A stretch of 64,000 bases of DNA, taken from assembly GCA_905215935.1 (NCBI GenBank), contig CAJMRY010000004.1, positions 62,001-126,000 on the forward strand, given 5' to 3'. Shown one piece after another: positions 44,867 through 52,674 of the stretch. This DNA is from an uncultured bacterium (GTDB lineage: Bacteria; Bacillota; Clostridia; TANB77; CAG-508). Position numbers and translations under genes: made by a program. Positions within the stretch are counted from its first letter, which is position 1; the number at the start of each line of letters is the position of its first letter. The notes below the pieces were generated by a model, which saw nothing but the letters and a program-made list of their open reading frames with translations, was not told the origin of the DNA and made no database searches.

Positions 44867-46516
44867 ATGGAAAATACTAAAATATTAAATATAGCTAATA
44901 TCAATGTTGCTAAAAATATATTAACAATAGAATTTTTATATAAATCAAAGAAGTTTTTGGATGATTTTAGTATTAATATCGTAGATGATAATGGCAAAAT
45001 ATATGATGTTTTAGTATATAAATGTGAGAATAAAGTTATTTATAATAAATCCATAGGAGAAGTAGAAGTAGCAAAAGTACTGGTAAAACTAGAATTAAAA
45101 AACTATGGAAAATTAAAATTTAAGCTTAAAGACAATAATACTAACGATATATATGAATTTAAAATTTTAAATAATAAAGATGAATCTATAGTTAAAAGCG
45201 GAAATAAATATAGAGTATTTGTAAAAGATTATTTTATAGATGTTAATGAAAATTATATAGGTATTTTAAAAAGAAAAAGATTGGATTTATTTAGATATGA
45301 ACTTTTTAAATTTAGATATGGACTAAAAAAATATAAGAAAATATTTATATATAGATTATTAAAATCTAAAAATAACAAATATTATTTATTTAATGATAGA
45401 TTACATTTAGGAGATGATAATGCAGAAGCATTATTTACGTATATTTGTAAATATCAAAAAAAGTTTGCTAAAAAATGCTATTTTGTATTAACTAAGGATT
45501 CTGAAGCATTAACAAGATTAAAGAAAGTTGGAAAAGTTTTAAAATATGGAGGTATAAGACATAAACTTAAATTTATAAATTCAAAAATGGTTATCTCATC
45601 ACATGCCAGTTTCGTAGGAAATTGTTTTAATCCATTTAATGAAGATGAAATGGAAATGTATAAAGATAAGATAAATAAACAATTCGTTTTTGTTCAACAT
45701 GGTGTTGCAATGAATGATATTAGACAATATGTAAATAGATGTTTAATTACAGCAGATTTATATACAGTGTCTACAAAAGATGAGTTTAAGTATTTAAGTT
45801 CAAAAGATTATATGTATGAAAAAGAAAGTATAATAGGAACTGGGCTTCCAAGATTTGATAAACTTATAAATGAGGATAAAAAGGTAATATTAATTGCACC
45901 AACATGGAGAACCTTTGTAACAGATAAAGTTTTTGAAAACTCTAAAGAAATTAAGTTTGAAGATTCGGAATTTTATAAAAAGTATACATTTCTTCTAAAA
46001 AATAAAAAAATAAAAAATATTATGAAAGAAAAGGGATATACAATCAAATTTTTATTACATCCTGTACTTTCAGAATATAAATCACTTATGAAAGAGTGTG
46101 AAGATGAATATGTGAAAGTATATTCAGTAGAAGAGATTAATTATTCAAAGTTATTTAATGAATGTTCCATGCTTATAACAGATTATTCTAGTATTCATTT
46201 TGATGTTGCAACATTATTAAAACCAATTATATATTTTCAGTTTGATAAAGAAGAATTTTTCAAAAAGCATTATTCATCTGGTTATTTTGATTATGCAAAA
46301 GATGGTTTTGGTGAAGTTATAGAAGATGAAGTAAAGTTAGAAGAAGAGATAATAGAATATTTATCAAATGATTGTAGAATAAAAGAAAAATATAAAGATA
46401 AAATATGTGATACTTTTATACATATAGATAAAAATAATTCAAAAAGAGTATTTGAGAAAATTGTAGAATTAGATAATAGAAATGAGGTAAATTATAGATT
46501 TAATAATGTTCATTAA
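44867..46516 (+). CDS. CDP-glycerol glycerophosphotransferase family protein
   Basis: A 549-residue TagB/TagF-type enzyme. The C-terminal GT-B-like half has the family motifs VFVQHGVAMND (His base), IIGTGLPRFDK, IAPTWRTF, LLHPV and ITDYSSIHFDVA. The N-terminal 170 residues form a beta-rich accessory domain. It probably adds glycerol-phosphate to a teichoic-acid-like polymer at the membrane face. AAGGAATG upstream of ATG 44867; a GTG 24 bases earlier is possible. Confidence 0.85.
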   Translation: MENTKILNIANINVAKNILTIEFLYKSKKFLDDFSINIVDDNGKIYDVLVYKCENKVIYNKSIGEVEVAKVLVKLELKNYGKLKFKLKDNNTNDIYEFKILNNKDESIVKSGNKYRVFVKDYFIDVNENYIGILKRKRLDLFRYELFKFRYGLKKYKKIFIYRLLKSKNNKYYLFNDRLHLGDDNAEALFTYICKYQKKFAKKCYFVLTKDSEALTRLKKVGKVLKYGGIRHKLKFINSKMVISSHASFVGNCFNPFNEDEMEMYKDKINKQFVFVQHGVAMNDIRQYVNRCLITADLYTVSTKDEFKYLSSKDYMYEKESIIGTGLPRFDKLINEDKKVILIAPTWRTFVTDKVFENSKEIKFEDSEFYKKYTFLLKNKKIKNIMKEKGYTIKFLLHPVLSEYKSLMKECEDEYVKVYSVEEINYSKLFNECSMLITDYSSIHFDVATLLKPIIYFQFDKEEFFKKHYSSGYFDYAKDGFGEVIEDEVKLEEEIIEYLSNDCRIKEKYKDKICDTFIHIDKNNSKRVFEKIVELDNRNEVNYRFNNVH

Positions 46517-46687
46517 TATAAAAAGTTAATAGTGAATAATAATTGTTATTGAATAATGGGTTATTTAAAGTTTTGACTACCATATAATATTAAAGTATTA
46601 CCCAGTAACTTATGATGTTATTAAAAAAGTATATTGAATAATTAAATAAAACATGTTAATATTTAACTTAAAAAAGGAGACAAAAAT

Positions 46688-47251
46688 ATGTATTTAATTG
46701 TAGGACTTGGAAATCCAGAAGAAGACTATTCTAAAACAAGACATAATATGGGATTTGAAGTTATTAATAAAATAAGCATGCAATATAATATTTCGGTTAA
46801 TAAATCTAAATTTAATAGTTTATATGGAACAGGTGTAATAGAAGGAGAAAAAGTTATACTAGTAAAACCTCAAACTTTTATGAATCTAAGTGGTGAAGCA
46901 GTTATAGAATTTGTTAATTTTTATAAAATAGAATTTAATGAACTTATTGTTATTTATGATGATATAGATACAAATCCTGGAATTATAAGAATTCGAAAAA
47001 TGGGAGGACCAGGTACACATAATGGCATGAAATCTGTTGTGAATATGTTAAAAACGGATAATTTTGCTAGAGTTAGAGTTGGTATTGGAATGCCAGAAAG
47101 AAAAAATGATTTAATTAATTATGTAATAGGACATATTAATGATGACGAATATAATGAATTATTAGAAGGTGTTGATAAAGCGCAACAGGCTGTAACAGAG
47201 ATTTTAAAAAATGGTATTGATATTGCTATGAATAAATACAACAATATATAA
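46688..47251 (+). CDS. pth: Peptidyl-tRNA hydrolase
   Basis: A 187-residue enzyme that releases peptides from stalled peptidyl-tRNA. LIVGLGNPEEDYSKTRHNMGF (catalytic His near 20), NLSGEAV, YDDIDTNPG and GGPGTHNGMKS are the family motifs. AAAAAGGAG precedes ATG. If CGG stalls or drops ribosomes in this organism, this enzyme would matter more than usual. Gene intact. Confidence 0.95.
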   Translation: MYLIVGLGNPEEDYSKTRHNMGFEVINKISMQYNISVNKSKFNSLYGTGVIEGEKVILVKPQTFMNLSGEAVIEFVNFYKIEFNELIVIYDDIDTNPGIIRIRKMGGPGTHNGMKSVVNMLKTDNFARVRVGIGMPERKNDLINYVIGHINDDEYNELLEGVDKAQQAVTEILKNGIDIAMNKYNNI

Positions 47252-47266
47252 TTTTCTTGGGGTATA

Positions 47267-47431
47267 ATGTCATTTCATAACACTGCACCTCAAAATAATA
47301 ATAGAAGAGAGATTATAGAACAAGTAGAATATATACTTAATTTAAATAATATAATGTTAGATTATCCAAGTGTAATAAAAACTTTGATACAATCGGAAAA
47401 TAAAGAGCTTAAAGGAGATATTGATTTTTAA
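47267..47431 (+). CDS. 54-aa conserved-looking hypothetical between pth and rng
   Basis: MSFHNTAPQNNNRREIIEQV and a helical, acidic remainder. TTGGGG upstream is a fair ribosome site. It ends 2 bases before the RNase G gene, suggesting an operon. No family recognised; too short for routine calling. Confidence 0.5.
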   Translation: MSFHNTAPQNNNRREIIEQVEYILNLNNIMLDYPSVIKTLIQSENKELKGDIDF

Positions 47432-47433
47432 AT

Positions 47434-48618
47434 ATGAGAGAGATTATAATTAAGCATACTAATGAAAAAAATATAATAACTTTAGTAGAAGATTATAATG
47501 TTGTAGAAAAGTATGAAGAAAGTGAAGACAAAAAGAGGCTAGAAGGAAATATATATTTAGGAAAAATACAGAGAGTACTTCCAGGATTACAAGCAGTTTT
47601 TGTAGATATAGGAAATAATAAAAATGCTTTTTTACATATTAAAGATATTATACCTAAAGCAAGTAATCAAACAGGAAATAAAAATAAAAACTTTGATGAA
47701 ATTGATATTAACAACTATGTTAAGGTAGGTATGCCTGTTATAGTACAAGTAAAAAAAGATCAAATTATGCAAAAAGGTCCAAGAGTATCTACACATATTA
47801 ATTTACCAGGCAGATTTATTGTTGCAATGCCAGAAACTAAATTTGTAACAGTATCACAGAAAATAGAAGATGTAAATGAAATTAAAAGATTAAAAGGTAT
47901 TGTAGAGGAAAATTTAGATAAAGATTTAGGGATAATAGTTAGAACATCTGCTATAGGTAAAAGTAAAGAAGAGATAAAAAAAGATTTAGAAGAAGTTACA
48001 TATAAATTAGAAAAAATATATTCTAATTTAAGAGAAATAGAGAATAAGAAATCTTATACACCAAAGTTATTATATTCTAATAATAAGGTGATAGATAGAT
48101 TATTAGTAGATATGATAGATAAAGAAATTAATAGAATTATTGTAGATGATAGTTCTATGTATGAATATATATTAGAAATACTAAAAACAATGAAAAAAGA
48201 AGATATAAAGTTAGAAATAAATGATAATGTTTTTAATATTTATGATATAAAAAAACAATTAGAAAGACTTGAAAGTAGAAAAATTTGGCTTAAATGTGGA
48301 GGTTTTATAACAATAGACAAAACAGAAGCATTAACTGCAATAGATGTAAATACTGGAAAGTATATAGGTAAACAAGATTTAAATGATACAATTCTTACAG
48401 TGAATAAAGAAGCAACAATTGAAATTGCAAAACAACTTAAGATAAGAGATATTGGTGGAATAATTATAGTTGATTATATAGATATGAATGAGGAAAATAG
48501 AGAAAAGATATTACAGCTTTTTAATGAATGCATTAAATCGGATAGATCAAAAGTGCAAATAGTAGGATTTACTCCACTTAATTTATTAGAGTTAACAAGA
48601 AAGCATATGTGGAGTTAA
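47434..48618 (+). CDS. rng: Ribonuclease E/G family protein
   Basis: A 394-residue single-strand endoribonuclease: S1 domain (GNIYLGKIQRVLPGLQAVFVDIG), 5'-sensor/RNase H region and the catalytic DNase I-like part (AIDVNTGK; IVDYIDM). It ends at ELTRKHMWS, without the C-terminal zinc-link and small domain of longer RNase G proteins; I see no frameshift that would restore one. AAAGGAG Shine-Dalgarno lies within the upstream ORF. Confidence 0.88.
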   Translation: MREIIIKHTNEKNIITLVEDYNVVEKYEESEDKKRLEGNIYLGKIQRVLPGLQAVFVDIGNNKNAFLHIKDIIPKASNQTGNKNKNFDEIDINNYVKVGMPVIVQVKKDQIMQKGPRVSTHINLPGRFIVAMPETKFVTVSQKIEDVNEIKRLKGIVEENLDKDLGIIVRTSAIGKSKEEIKKDLEEVTYKLEKIYSNLREIENKKSYTPKLLYSNNKVIDRLLVDMIDKEINRIIVDDSSMYEYILEILKTMKKEDIKLEINDNVFNIYDIKKQLERLESRKIWLKCGGFITIDKTEALTAIDVNTGKYIGKQDLNDTILTVNKEATIEIAKQLKIRDIGGIIIVDYIDMNEENREKILQLFNECIKSDRSKVQIVGFTPLNLLELTRKHMWS

Positions 48619-48624
48619 AATATG

Positions 48625-48692
48625 AAAAATAATTCTCTTGTATTACATTTTTTTGTATGATAAAATCGAAAAAAATGTAAAGGAGAATTTTT
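48625..48692 (+). promoter_or_regulatory. Shine-Dalgarno-sequestering hairpin before pyrB
   Basis: TTACATTTTTTT and AAAAAAATGTAA pair, and flanking AATTCTC can pair with the pyrB ribosome site AGGAGAATT. A stable form would hide the ribosome site; followed by T7 it may also terminate the rng transcript. Possible pyrimidine-responsive control, not proven. Confidence 0.5.
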
Positions 48693-48694
48693 TT

Positions 48695-49570
48695 ATGGAT
48701 GTATTAAATTTAGATAATTACACAGCTAGCGAGATTAATGACATATTAGACAAGGCACAAGCTTTTAAAGACGGAAAACAAGTAAATTATGAAGGTAAAA
48801 AGGTAATTGCGAATTTATTTTTCGAGCCATCTACAAGAACTCATTATAGTTTTGATATGGCAGCTTTGAAATTAGGATGTAAAACTCAAAACTTTAATGC
48901 AAGTTTTTCAAGTTTAAAAAAAGGTGAAAGTTTGTATGATACAGTTAAGACTTTTGAGATGTTTGGAGTAGATGCTGTTGTAATAAGACACAAAGAAAAT
49001 GAATATTATAAACAATTAACTGGAAAATTAAATATACCAATATTAAATGCAGGAGATGGAACAGGGAACCATCCATCACAATCTTTATTAGATTTATTAA
49101 CAATAAGACAAGAATTTGGAAGATTTGAAGGATTAAAAATTGTTATAGTTGGGGATATTAAACATTCTAGAGTAGCACATACTAATATAAAAATAATGAA
49201 AAAACTAGGTATGGAAGTATATACATCAGGTCCAGAAGAGTATAAGGAAGAGGGATATGACTATATTAATCTAGATGAAGTAATTGATAAAGTAGATGTA
49301 GTAATGCTTCTTAGAGTTCAACATGAAAGACATACAAATCAAATGCAATTAACAGAAGAAGAATATAATAAAAATTATGGATTAAATGAAGAACGTGTTA
49401 AAAAGATGAAAAAAGAATCTATAATAATGCATCCAGCACCATTTAATAGAAATGTGGAAATTACAGATAATATGGTTGAATGTGAAAAATCAAGAATATT
49501 TAAACAAGTTGAAAATGGAGTTTTTGTTAGAATGGCATTAATAAATATGGTATTAGGAGAACAAAATTAA
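48695..49570 (+). CDS. pyrB: Aspartate carbamoyltransferase catalytic chain
   Basis: A 291-residue enzyme joining carbamoyl phosphate and aspartate, the committed step of pyrimidine synthesis. FFEPSTRTHYSFDMAALKLG (carbamoyl-phosphate site), HPSQSLLDLLTI and MHPAPFNRN are intact. ATG 48695 has AGGAG at the right distance; a start 57 bases upstream has none and lies in the hairpin. No pyrI follows. pyrKD lie 16 kb away. Confidence 0.94.
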   Translation: MDVLNLDNYTASEINDILDKAQAFKDGKQVNYEGKKVIANLFFEPSTRTHYSFDMAALKLGCKTQNFNASFSSLKKGESLYDTVKTFEMFGVDAVVIRHKENEYYKQLTGKLNIPILNAGDGTGNHPSQSLLDLLTIRQEFGRFEGLKIVIVGDIKHSRVAHTNIKIMKKLGMEVYTSGPEEYKEEGYDYINLDEVIDKVDVVMLLRVQHERHTNQMQLTEEEYNKNYGLNEERVKKMKKESIIMHPAPFNRNVEITDNMVECEKSRIFKQVENGVFVRMALINMVLGEQN

Positions 49571-49598
49571 AAAGACGTTTTAACCCAAAAGGAGAGAG

Positions 49599-49691
49599 AT
49601 GAATATTTTAGAAATTGTTTTAAACAATGTTGTAATAGCTAAAGATGATAGAGTAAAGTATTTTGAATTTCTTAAGAATAATGATTGCTAA
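49599..49691 (+). CDS. 30-aa possible ORF after pyrB
   Basis: MNILEIVLNNVVIAKDDRVK and a short tail, with a strong AAGGAGAGAG ribosome site 6 bases upstream. A second ORF (49681-49755, MIAKWLKELSNKEKERIDRF) overlaps its end in another frame and looks like a continuation, so the pair may be one broken gene. There is no CGG here. No family recognised. Confidence 0.35.
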   Translation: MNILEIVLNNVVIAKDDRVKYFEFLKNNDC

Positions 49692-49760
49692 ATGGCTTAA
49701 AGAATTATCTAATAAAGAAAAAGAAAGAATAGATAGATTTGTATATAAAAGATGAAAAAT

Positions 49761-49804
49761 AAAAAGGTTAAGAAATATTTTAAATTTTTCTTAATCTTTT
49801 TATT
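49761..49804 (+). terminator. Terminator of the pyrB unit
   Basis: Stem AAAAAGGTTAAGAAA / TTTCTTAATCTTTT followed by TATTT. Confidence 0.75.
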
Positions 49805-49816
49805 TCTCTGTCATGA

Positions 49817-49859
49817 ACAAAAAGGAATGGATAATTTAGTTGTTTCAATTCCTTTTTGG
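49817..49859 (-). terminator. Terminator of rimO
   Basis: Stem AAAAAGGAAT (49819-49828) / ATTCCTTTTT (49848-49857), 4 bases beyond the rimO stop on the minus strand. Confidence 0.7.
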
Positions 49860-49862
49860 AAA

Positions 49863-51181
49863 TTAAATCTCAGCAATTAAGTCATATCCATTTACACCTG
49901 TGATTTTACATTTTATAAATTTTTTTTCTAAGGCTAGTTCTTTATTATTTTTTATATAAATTAAGCCGTCAATATCAGGTACATCCATATAACTTCTTCC
50001 TGCATAGTATTTAGAATCGAAAGTTTTAGTTTCTACTAATATTTCTATCTCTTTTCCAATTTGATTATTTAATTTATTTGCCATAATTTCTTGCTGAAGT
50101 TTCATTACTTTATTATATCTACTTTTCTTTGTCATATGATGTATTTGGTCTGGTAATCTGCTAGCAGGAGTACCATCTTCTTTAGAATAAGCAAATGCTC
50201 CTAATCTGTCGAATTTAGTATCTTCTATAAATTTATATAATTCTTCGAAGTTTTCTTTAGTCTCACCAGGGAATCCGAACTATTACAGTTGTTCTTAATA
50301 TTACATCTGGAATTTCCTTTCGAATTTTTGTAATTAAATTTCTAATAGTCTCTCCATTACTTTTTCTATTCATTCTTTTTAAAACTGAGTCTTGAATATG
50401 TTGAATAGGGATATCAAAATAATTACAAATCTTTTCATTATTTTTTACTGTCTCAATTAATTCATCTGTAATTGTTTCTGGGTAAGCATATAAAAATCTA
50501 ATCCATTTTACTTTTTTTATTTTACAAAGTTCTTGCAATAGTTCTGCAAGCATCGGCTTTCCATAAATATCTATTCCATATTTAGTAGTGTCTTGTGCAA
50601 TAACAATTAATTCTTCTATTCCGCTATCTACTAATTTATTTGCTTCTTCTAAAATATCTTCCATTTTTCTGCTTATAAATGGACCACGAATAGATGGAAT
50701 AGCACAGTATGTGCAATGATTACTGCAGCCTTCTGCTATTCTAAGGTATGCGAAATTTTCACCTGTTGTAATTACTCTATCTAAAAAGTTAAGTTCTGAT
50801 GGGCAATCTAATTTATATTTAGTATTTATAGATGATAATAAATTTTCTATTTTGTGCCAAATGTTATTATATTCATCATATTTTATCCATAAATCAACTT
50901 CAGGAAGAGCTTTTGCAAGTTCATCTTTATATCTTTGTACAAGACATCCCATTACAATTAAAAATTTGCATTTATTTTTTTTGTATTCTGCCATTTCTAA
51001 AATTGTATTTATAGCTTCTTCTTTAGCTGATTCTATAAATCCACAAGTATTAATAACTATAACATCAGCTGTTCCGAGGAGTATTTACTATATTATAATT
51101 ATGATTTTTAAAAAGCCCAATTGTCATTTCTGTGTCTACTAAATTTTTACTACATCCTAATGATATAAATCCTACATTCAT
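49863..51181 (-). CDS. rimO: Ribosomal protein S12 methylthiotransferase RimO with two +1 sites at CGG
   Basis: Radical-SAM enzyme adding methylthio to Asp of S12. Start 51181 (MNVGFISLGCSKNLVDTE). Codon 36 is CGG (51076-51074), zero-frame stop two codons on; skipping C gives GTADVIVINTCGFIES. The radical-SAM core (CSNHCTYCAIPSIRG) follows. A second CGG (50277-50275) interrupts IV/GFPGET; skipping C restores that invariant motif and the TRAM domain to 49863. Sum: 35+266+137 = 438 residues, the family length. Two independent extra C bases, both forming in-frame CGG before GGA, in one gene. Confidence 0.9.
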
Positions 51182-51300
51182 TTTATATTAATCCTTTCAA
51201 AATTATGTTAATAGAAATATTTTAACATCTTTTTACAAATTATTCAATCATTAATGTGAAATTTGCCTAAATGATTGTTTATTGCTATTAATTTTAAAAG

Positions 51301-51501
51301 AGAGCGAGAATGTTACCACATATCAAAGCTTAATATGTTTATAAATCTAAATCAATCTTGAAGCGTGGCGGGTGAGTAGCTGTTTAATACCACGCATTTT
51401 ATATTTTGCCAATGTCATAGATGTGAGCAGTTGGCGATTGATTTAAATTTATAAACATATTGAGCTTTGATATGCTAGTATATACTTTTAACTAAGATGT
51501 A
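51301..51501 (+). ncRNA. Structured RNA element, copy A
   Basis: A roughly 200-nt element: conserved ATGTTACC, a 37-bp long arm (51321-51356 with 51437-51473), a conserved core TTGAAGCGTGGCGGGTGAG and ACCACGC forming a GCGTGG/CCACGC hairpin, and a conserved 3' end GCTAGTAT. Copy B (54571-54780) has the same core and ends but an entirely different, still fully paired arm. Strand is uncertain: wobble pairs slightly favour plus. Family not identified. Confidence 0.7.
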
Positions 51502-51520
51502 AATAGCGAAGTTTTTTAAA

Positions 51521-51556
51521 GTTAAAAAAGATGAAACATATTATAGTTTCATCTTA
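51521..51556 (-). terminator. Terminator of the DUF975 gene
   Basis: Stem AAGATGAAAC / GTTTCATCTT (51528-51555), minus-strand T-run TTTTTTAAC beyond. Confidence 0.75.
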
Positions 51557-51599
51557 AAATAAATGTTTAATAAGTTAATAAGCATATTTCATGCTTTTA

Positions 51600-52358
51600 T
51601 TAAACATTATTATTTTGAATGTTTCCTTCGTTTAATTTACCTATTCTATCTTCATAGAAAATTGCAATTGAAATTTGCATATAAGGCATTAGGAATATTA
51701 TACCAATACCAAATGTAAGCATAGCAAGTAATACCCAACCAAAGAATGATAGTTCTAAACCAAAATAGCTTTTACGTTGTCCATTCATGATTCTTTCACT
51801 TTCTTCTACTATTTGTTTAGCAGTCATATCAGGATTATCGTGCATTACATAATATGAAAGAACATATAAAAGGTCTTTTACAAATAAGTATATAAGAGAT
51901 GCAATATATCCAATATATCCAACAATTAAAAATATACCTGCTAAAACTGTAAATATAGTAGAGGAATCTGATGATGTATTAGTAGCTATGACAGTAAATA
52001 CAAGTCCTCCAATTAAAATAAAAACAGAAACAGCTACTAATATGATTGGAACTATTAATTTTAATAATTGATTTCCTACAACTTTCCATACTTTAGCAAA
52101 ATTATTAAAAGCAGATGTGAATAAGTCCCCATATGAATATTCCTCGTTTCTATATATTTTGATGAAACTATAAATTAATCCATATTGTAATGGTACAGTT
52201 ATTATTAATAGTGCTACACCTAAGAAAGGTACAAAGTTTGATGCAGAGCTAATTACAAATGAAACAGCCATATAAATTAGAGAAATTAAAACAACTGTAC
52301 TCCATTTTCCCTGTAAGTTAGTTCGTGCCTGTTTTCTTATTTCTGATGCTGATAACAT
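51600..52358 (-). CDS. DUF975-family integral membrane protein
   Basis: A 252-residue protein with an N-terminal amphipathic segment (MLSASEIRKQARTNLQGKW) typical of DUF975 and about five to six membrane helices. The DUF975 family has no established function. AAGGAGG lies upstream. Own promoter and terminator, so monocistronic. Confidence 0.85.
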   Translation of the reverse strand: MLSASEIRKQARTNLQGKWSTVVLISLIYMAVSFVISSASNFVPFLGVALLIITVPLQYGLIYSFIKIYRNEEYSYGDLFTSAFNNFAKVWKVVGNQLLKLIVPIILVAVSVFILIGGLVFTVIATNTSSDSSTIFTVLAGIFLIVGYIGYIASLIYLFVKDLLYVLSYYVMHDNPDMTAKQIVEESERIMNGQRKSYFGLELSFFGWVLLAMLTFGIGIIFLMPYMQISIAIFYEDRIGKLNEGNIQNNNV

Positions 52359-52405
52359 AAAAATCCTCCTTTTATTAATAAGTATATGTATTGATATACG
52401 AATTT

Positions 52406-52434
52406 ATTATAGACAAAAGTCGACAAGAAATCAA
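52406..52434 (-). promoter_or_regulatory. Promoter of the DUF975 gene
   Basis: Minus strand TTGATT (52434-52429), 17 bases, TATAAT (52411-52406). The remaining 52435-52674 carries only the argS upstream region, with TCGACAAAA-type motifs and no gene. Confidence 0.7.
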
Positions 52435-52674
52435 GATACATTTTGGAATGGGGATGTAATTGGTTATTATTTAATGTGCGATAAAATTAAATTAGTATAT
52501 GCTTTTTAGTAAAATGAGAGTTGTAAGTTTTTTTATTTTTATTAAGTATTAGTAGGGACATTTAGACTTGACAAAATTAAAAGATAAAAAAATAAGCATC
52601 TTTCGACAAAATAAGACAAGTTTCGCAAAAGTATTGTATTACAATATTAAAAAGTTAAGAAATGAGGGATATGT

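Noticed and set aside
3161..51076. Uncorrected sequencing indels as the cause of the eight frame breaks
   Set aside because: All eight are an extra C directly before a Gly codon, on the coding strand, in both gene orientations, and always making in-frame CGG. Random or basecaller errors would also hit other phases, the opposite strand and other bases. It cannot be fully excluded without reads.
51301..51501. Group II intron or transposon interpretation of the structured element
   Set aside because: No domain V-like sequence, no reverse transcriptase or transposase ORF, and no target-site duplication that I can see.
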